NCBI RefSeq assembly: GCF_025699295.1
Contig: NZ_JAILWB010000007.1
Span: 1-64,000, forward strand
Length of the DNA stretch: 64,000 nt
Source of the DNA: Hydrogenophaga sp.
GTDB lineage: Bacteria; Pseudomonadota; Gammaproteobacteria; Burkholderiales; Burkholderiaceae_C
Direction: 5' to 3'
Below the pieces are notes generated by a model, which was not told the origin of the DNA, ran no database searches, and saw only the letters and a list, made by a program, of their open reading frames with translations. Position 1 is the first letter of the stretch. Every line of letters starts with the position of its first letter. The position numbers and the translations under genes are program-made. Below, one piece after another: positions 59,959 through 64,000 of this stretch.

Positions 59959-60936
59959 ATGAAAAATCCACTTGCCCTGGCCATCGCGCCGTTTCTGCTG
60001 TTGTCCATGGGTCCGGGTTCCGCCTCGGCCCAGGAGGTGGCCTACCCGAACAAGCCCATCACGGTGCTGATCGGCTATCCACCGGGTGGCAGCACCGATC
60101 TCACCGGCCGCGCGGTCGCCGACCAGCTGGCCAGGAAGCTGGGGGTTCCCGTCGTCGTGGAGAACGCCAGCGGCGCAGGCGGCGCCATTGCGGCGATGAA
60201 GGCATCCAGGGCGCCCGCCGACGGCTACACGCTGTTCGTCGGAGCCAACAACGAGATCGCGATCAACCGGCTGATCACGCCGGCCACCGTCAAGTACAGC
60301 TACAAGGACTTCACGCCCATCGGCCTGGTGGCCTCGCAGCCCATGGTGCTGGTGGCTTCCCCCGGCACGGGCGTGAAGGACGCGAGCCAGTTCCTGAGCG
60401 CGGTCAAGGCCAGCCCGGGCCGCTTCAGCTACGGCAGCAGCGGCATCGGCACGGCGCTGCACCTGGCGGGGGAAATGGTCAAGGAGCAGGGCGGCCTGTT
60501 CATGACGCACATCCCTTACCGGGGCGTGGGGCCGCTCACCACCGACCTGCTGGGTGGCCGGATGGACTACGGCGTGTTCGTGCTCTCCAGCGGCTTGCCA
60601 CTCATTCGCGCAGGCAAGGTGGTGGCCCTGGGTGTGACGGAGAAGAAGCGCTCGCCCGCCGCGCCGGACATCCCGGCGCTGGCGGAGTCACCGAAGCTCA
60701 AGGACATGGACATCGGTGTCTGGTTCGCGCTGATGGCGCCGCCCCAGTTGCCCGCGCCGGTGCTCGCCAAGCTGCGCGCCACGCTCAACGATATCCTGCA
60801 GACTCCCGAGTTTCGCAAGACGCTGGAAGATGCGGGCTCCACCATTGCACCGCCGAACGTGGACATGCCGCGCTTTCTCGCGGACGAGACGGCCAAGTAC
60901 CAGAAGGTGGTCGACTTCGCGAAGATCACCGAATGA
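59959..60936 (+). CDS. Bug-type tripartite tricarboxylate transporter receptor
   Basis: 325 residues. AGGAGAC precedes the ATG. Signal peptide (1-24, ending GSASAQ), then YPNKPITVLIGYPPGGSTDL, the Bug family start. It binds a carboxylate or amide in the periplasm. No tctAB genes are next to it, which is usual for Bug receptors in this group. It overlaps the aspartoacylase gene by 4 bp. Confidence 0.92.
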   Translation: MKNPLALAIAPFLLLSMGPGSASAQEVAYPNKPITVLIGYPPGGSTDLTGRAVADQLARKLGVPVVVENASGAGGAIAAMKASRAPADGYTLFVGANNEIAINRLITPATVKYSYKDFTPIGLVASQPMVLVASPGTGVKDASQFLSAVKASPGRFSYGSSGIGTALHLAGEMVKEQGGLFMTHIPYRGVGPLTTDLLGGRMDYGVFVLSSGLPLIRAGKVVALGVTEKKRSPAAPDIPALAESPKLKDMDIGVWFALMAPPQLPAPVLAKLRATLNDILQTPEFRKTLEDAGSTIAPPNVDMPRFLADETAKYQKVVDFAKITE

Positions 60937-61901
60937 CGGACCTGCACTTCGAACTCGCCAGGCCGGACATCGGCGCCTGGCGTGCGGGCAACACGGGCAC
61001 GGAAGGGGTCTGGCATTTTGATTCGGGTGTGCCAGGGCGCGCGGTCATGGTCGCGTCGCTCGTGCACGGCAACGAGCTGTGCGGGGCCTGGGCGGTCAAG
61101 GGCCTGCTCGAAGCCGGTGTGCGCCCGCAGCGCGGGAGCCTCACCCTGGCCTTTTGCAACCTGGCCGCCTTCGACCGCTTCGACCCGGCCGCGTTCGATG
61201 CGTCCCGCTTCGTGGACGAAGACCTGAACCGCCAGTGGTCCACCGGGCGCATCGCCGAGGGCGGCACCCTGGAGCGGCGCCGCGCGGGCGAGTTGCTGCC
61301 GTTCGTGCAGCGCGCGCAGTGGTTGCTCGACCTGCATTCCATGCACGAGCCGGGCAAGCCGCTGATGCTGACGGGCCCCCATCACCGCAACCTGGCGCTG
61401 GCGCGAAGCCTGCGGGCGCCGGAGCATATCGTGGTCGATGAAGGGCACCGGGACGGCACACGGATGCGCGACTTCGGCCACTTCGGCCTGGCCGACCCGA
61501 AGGCCGGTGACAACCGCTCGCTGCTGGTGGAGTGCGGCTTTCACGGCGACACATCGAGCCGCGACGTGGCATGCGACGTGTCGGCCCGCTTCCTGGTGGA
61601 GGCGCAAGTGCTTGACGCCGGCACCGCCGCCGATGCGCTGGCCGGCTGGCGGCGTGCGGACGCGCCCCGGCAATGCGTCCTGCGCGTCACCGGCGGTGTG
61701 ACGGCGCGCAGCGACCGCTTCCGCTTCCTCGGCCCCTGCCACGACCTTCAGCTCATCCACCAGGCGGGCACCGCGATTGGCGACAACGACGGAGAAATCG
61801 TCACCACGCCCTACGACGACTGCGTGCTCGTCATGCCCTCGGCGCGGCAGGCGCGCGCGGGCGTGACGGTGGTGCGCTTCGCCCGGGCCGAGTCGTTGTG
61901 A
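60933..61901 (+). CDS. Succinylglutamate desuccinylase/aspartoacylase family zinc hydrolase
   Basis: 322 residues. Zinc-peptidase-like motifs HGNE (45-48) and LDLHSMHEP (about 132-140) and a later VECGFHGD point to the AstE/AspA family (M14-like), which removes acyl groups from N-acyl amino acids. No signal peptide. Its ATG lies in the receptor stop overlap, so the receptor probably imports its substrate, perhaps an N-acylated amino acid. Confidence 0.9.
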   Translation: MTDLHFELARPDIGAWRAGNTGTEGVWHFDSGVPGRAVMVASLVHGNELCGAWAVKGLLEAGVRPQRGSLTLAFCNLAAFDRFDPAAFDASRFVDEDLNRQWSTGRIAEGGTLERRRAGELLPFVQRAQWLLDLHSMHEPGKPLMLTGPHHRNLALARSLRAPEHIVVDEGHRDGTRMRDFGHFGLADPKAGDNRSLLVECGFHGDTSSRDVACDVSARFLVEAQVLDAGTAADALAGWRRADAPRQCVLRVTGGVTARSDRFRFLGPCHDLQLIHQAGTAIGDNDGEIVTTPYDDCVLVMPSARQARAGVTVVRFARAESL

Positions 61902-61941
61902 AGCGCTTGCAGCACGGTGCCGGCTTCTGACCCGCTGGTGT

Positions 61942-63033
61942 CTACGACTTCGCGCCCAGCGCCAGCGCGCGTTCGCGGCTGGCCTGCAGTTCCATGGGGT
62001 CGTCCGCCCGTTTCGTGGGCCAGCCCTGCAGGTGCCGTTCGGCGATGTCGGTCAGCGCGCGGATCCACTCCGGTGAATCGTTGAGGCAGGGGATGTACTG
62101 GAACTGCTGGCCACCCGCGTGCAGGAAGGCTTCGCGTGCTTCCATGTTGATCTCTTCGAGCGTCTCCAGGCAGTCGCTGGTGAAGCCGGGGCACACCAGG
62201 TCCACGTTCTTCAGACCTTTCTTCGCCATGGCGACCAGCGTGGGTTCGGTGTACGGCTCCAGCCACTTCGCCTTGCCGAAGCGCGACTGGAAGGTCAGCG
62301 TGTAGCGGTCTTTCGCCAGCCCCAGTTCCTGGGCCAGCAGGCGCGCGGTCTTGTGGCATTCGCAGTGGTAGGGGTCGCCCAGGTGCAGCGTGCGCTCGGG
62401 CACGCCGTGAAAGCTCATCACCAGGTGCTCGCCCTGGCCGTGCGCCATCCAGTGCGCGCGGATCGCCTTCGCCAGCGCCTTGATGTAGCCCGGGTCGTCG
62501 TGGTAGCGGTTCACGAAGCGCAGCTCGGGCAGGTGGCGAACCGGGCGGGACCAGGCCGTCACCGCATCGACCACGCTCGCCGTGGTGGTGCCGCTGTACT
62601 GCGGGTAGGCCGGCAGCACCAGGATGCGCGTGGTGCCCTCGGCCTTGAGTTCGTCGAGCACCGACGCGATGGACGGGTTGCCATAGCGCATGGCGTAGCG
62701 CACCGTGACCTGATGGCCGCGCTCGCCCAGGTAGCCGCGCAGCAGCGTGGCCTGCCTGTCGGTCCACACCTTGAGCGGCGAGCCTTCGGGCAGCCAGACG
62801 CTGGCGTACTTCGCGGCCGACTTCGCCGGCCGGGTGCGCAGGATGATGCCGTGCAGGATCGGCCACCACAGCAGGCGCGGGATCTCCACCACGCGCGGGT
62901 CGCTCAGGAACTCCGCCAGGTAGCGCCGCAGGGCCGGGGCCGTGGGTTCGTCGGGGGTGCCGAGGTTGCAGAACACGATGGCCGTGCGCGGCGCCTGGCC
63001 ATGGGGAATCGTGGGTTCCTGGCGAAAGTTCAT
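61942..63033 (-). CDS. hemH: Ferrochelatase
   Basis: 363 residues. Inserts Fe(II) into protoporphyrin IX in the final step of heme synthesis. The catalytic His is in MSFHGVPERT, and the YHCECHKTARLLAQ segment and the VLPAYPQYSGTTT region are conserved. Convergent with the aspartoacylase gene and divergent from the HAD gene, 19 bp away. Confidence 0.95.
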   Translation of the reverse strand: MNFRQEPTIPHGQAPRTAIVFCNLGTPDEPTAPALRRYLAEFLSDPRVVEIPRLLWWPILHGIILRTRPAKSAAKYASVWLPEGSPLKVWTDRQATLLRGYLGERGHQVTVRYAMRYGNPSIASVLDELKAEGTTRILVLPAYPQYSGTTTASVVDAVTAWSRPVRHLPELRFVNRYHDDPGYIKALAKAIRAHWMAHGQGEHLVMSFHGVPERTLHLGDPYHCECHKTARLLAQELGLAKDRYTLTFQSRFGKAKWLEPYTEPTLVAMAKKGLKNVDLVCPGFTSDCLETLEEINMEAREAFLHAGGQQFQYIPCLNDSPEWIRALTDIAERHLQGWPTKRADDPMELQASRERALALGAKS

Positions 63034-63052
63034 GCGCTATTCTCCCGCAGAC

Positions 63053-63799
63053 ATGAATACCCCCGACCCTGCAGCCCACGGCGCCGCGCCCGAAGCGATG
63101 GCGCTGCTGGACGCGCGCCGCATCCGCGCCATCACCATCGACCTGGACGACACCCTGTGGCCGATCTGGCCCACCATCGAGCGCGCCGAGGCCACCCTGG
63201 TGGCCTGGCTGGCGCAGTACGCGCCCGCCACGGCACTGCAGTGGGGCAACCCGGCCGCCCTGCGCGAGGTGCGCAACCAGATGCACCGCACGCGGCCCGA
63301 TCTCGCGCACGACCTGAGCGCGCTGCGCCGCGAGTCGATCCGCCTGGTGCTGTCGCAGGCGGGCGACGACCCGGCACTGGCCGAGCCCGCGTTCGACGTG
63401 TTTTTTGCCGAGCGCCAGCGCGTGGAGCTGTTCGAGGACGCGCTGCCCGCGCTCGAATGGCTGGCGGCCCGCTATCCCGTGGTGGCACTGTCCAACGGCA
63501 ATGCCGACGTGCAGCGCGTGGGCCTGGGCCAGCACTTCAGGGCGGCGCTGAGCGCGCGCGAGTTCGGCGTGGGCAAACCCGATGCGCGCATCTTTCACGC
63601 GGCGGCCAGCGCCGCGGGCGTGGGCGCTGCCGAGGTGCTGCACATCGGTGACGATGCGCAACTCGACGTGGTGGGCGCGCTCGGCGCGGGCATGCAGGTG
63701 GCCTGGCTCAACCGCGCCGGACACGCCTGGGAGCATGCGCCCCTGCAACCCCACGCCACCGTGAGCGATCTGCTGGCCCTGTGCCGGCACATCGGCTGA
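63053..63799 (+). CDS. HAD-family hydrolase
   Basis: 248 residues. Motif I DLDDTLWP (30-37), motif II LSNGN, motif III GKPDARIF and motif IV IGDDAQLD are intact, so it is an active HAD phosphatase. The substrate is unknown. Start at MNTPDPAAHG; the promoter must lie in the 19 bp shared with hemH or within hemH itself. Confidence 0.9.
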   Translation: MNTPDPAAHGAAPEAMALLDARRIRAITIDLDDTLWPIWPTIERAEATLVAWLAQYAPATALQWGNPAALREVRNQMHRTRPDLAHDLSALRRESIRLVLSQAGDDPALAEPAFDVFFAERQRVELFEDALPALEWLAARYPVVALSNGNADVQRVGLGQHFRAALSAREFGVGKPDARIFHAAASAAGVGAAEVLHIGDDAQLDVVGALGAGMQVAWLNRAGHAWEHAPLQPHATVSDLLALCRHIG

Positions 63800-63827
63800 C
63801 CTGTCGTTTCCGCTTCCATCCGCCCCC

Positions 63828-64000
63828 ATGAGTCTGACCATCTACGGCATCGCCGCCTCGCGCGCGGTGCGCCCGCTCTGGGCCGCCACCGAACTCGGCC
63901 TGGATTTCCACCACGTGCCCTTGCCCTACCAGGGCGGCGGCACGCGCACACCCGGGTTCCTGGCGATCAACCCCAACGGCCATGTGCCGGCCGTCGTGGA
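63828..64000 (+). CDS. Glutathione S-transferase (N-terminal part)
   Basis: 57 residues visible before the window ends. The thioredoxin-like GST start is clear: LTIYGIAASRAVRPLWAAT (2-20) and FLAINPNGHVPAVV (about 44-57), which holds the glutathione-contact cis-Pro. Starts 28 bp after the HAD gene. Confidence 0.8.
   Translation, partial: MSLTIYGIAASRAVRPLWAATELGLDFHHVPLPYQGGGTRTPGFLAINPNGHVPAVV

Overview
The window (high GC, long GC-rich codons, GTG/TTG starts, 4-bp ATGA gene overlaps) looks like the chromosome of a beta-proteobacterium of the order Burkholderiales, most likely family Comamonadaceae. This rests on the housekeeping gene order (ribC-ribBA-ribH-nusB, nrdR next to glyA, cysS-alkA-accA-tilS-lysC-tRNA-Ser), the RibBA with a decayed GTP cyclohydrolase II half, and the Bug/TctC-type receptors. 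I cannot name a genus. No insertion sequence, phage, CRISPR array or rRNA was seen.

Layout. 1-3379 (minus): aminotransferase (cut by the window edge), nusB, ribH, ribBA, ribC. 3439-9892 (minus): a six-gene type IV minor-pilin cassette (fimT, pilV, pilW, pilX, pilY1, pilE). 10093-11262 (minus): ribD, separated from the other rib genes by that cassette. 11663-18386 (plus): a second complete minor-pilin cassette with a permuted order (pilE, fimT, pilV, pilW, pilX, pilY1). 18457-21293 (minus): nrdR, glyA and a membrane-anchored lytic transglycosylase. 21294-22030: a gene-free stretch with a strong terminator and a possible small RNA. 22031-28547 (plus): a large AsmA-like DUF748 protein and a DUF349 protein. 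28563-33999 (minus): a tightly packed envelope group (TPR protein, L,D-transpeptidase, two cyclophilins, lpxH, mtfA). 34256-39823 (plus): cysS, alkA, accA, tilS, lysC and tRNA-Ser(GCU).

39887-55790 holds a small membrane protein, an EamA exporter, hslR and two nutrient-uptake systems. The first is tctDE (two-component system, minus) divergent from porin-tctC-tctB-tctA; a perfect 19-bp repeat before both the porin and tctC is a candidate TctD operator. The second is a LIV-type ABC transporter plus alpha/beta hydrolase, preceded by its own sigma54 activator gene, a palindrome that overlaps the end of that gene, and a near-consensus -24/-12 promoter.

55837-59000 is more accessory: a low-GC orphan gene, a Fic protein with two tandem palindromes over its start, DUF2200, and a GNAT protein that closely resembles AAC(3)-I aminoglycoside acetyltransferases. 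The window ends with a LysR regulator, a Bug receptor and aspartoacylase pair, hemH, a HAD hydrolase and the start of a glutathione S-transferase.

The observations most worth checking are the two permuted pilin cassettes (only one PilY1 keeps its calcium loop), the self-contained sigma54 circuit, the TctD repeat, the Fic operator pair and the AAC(3)-I-like gene.
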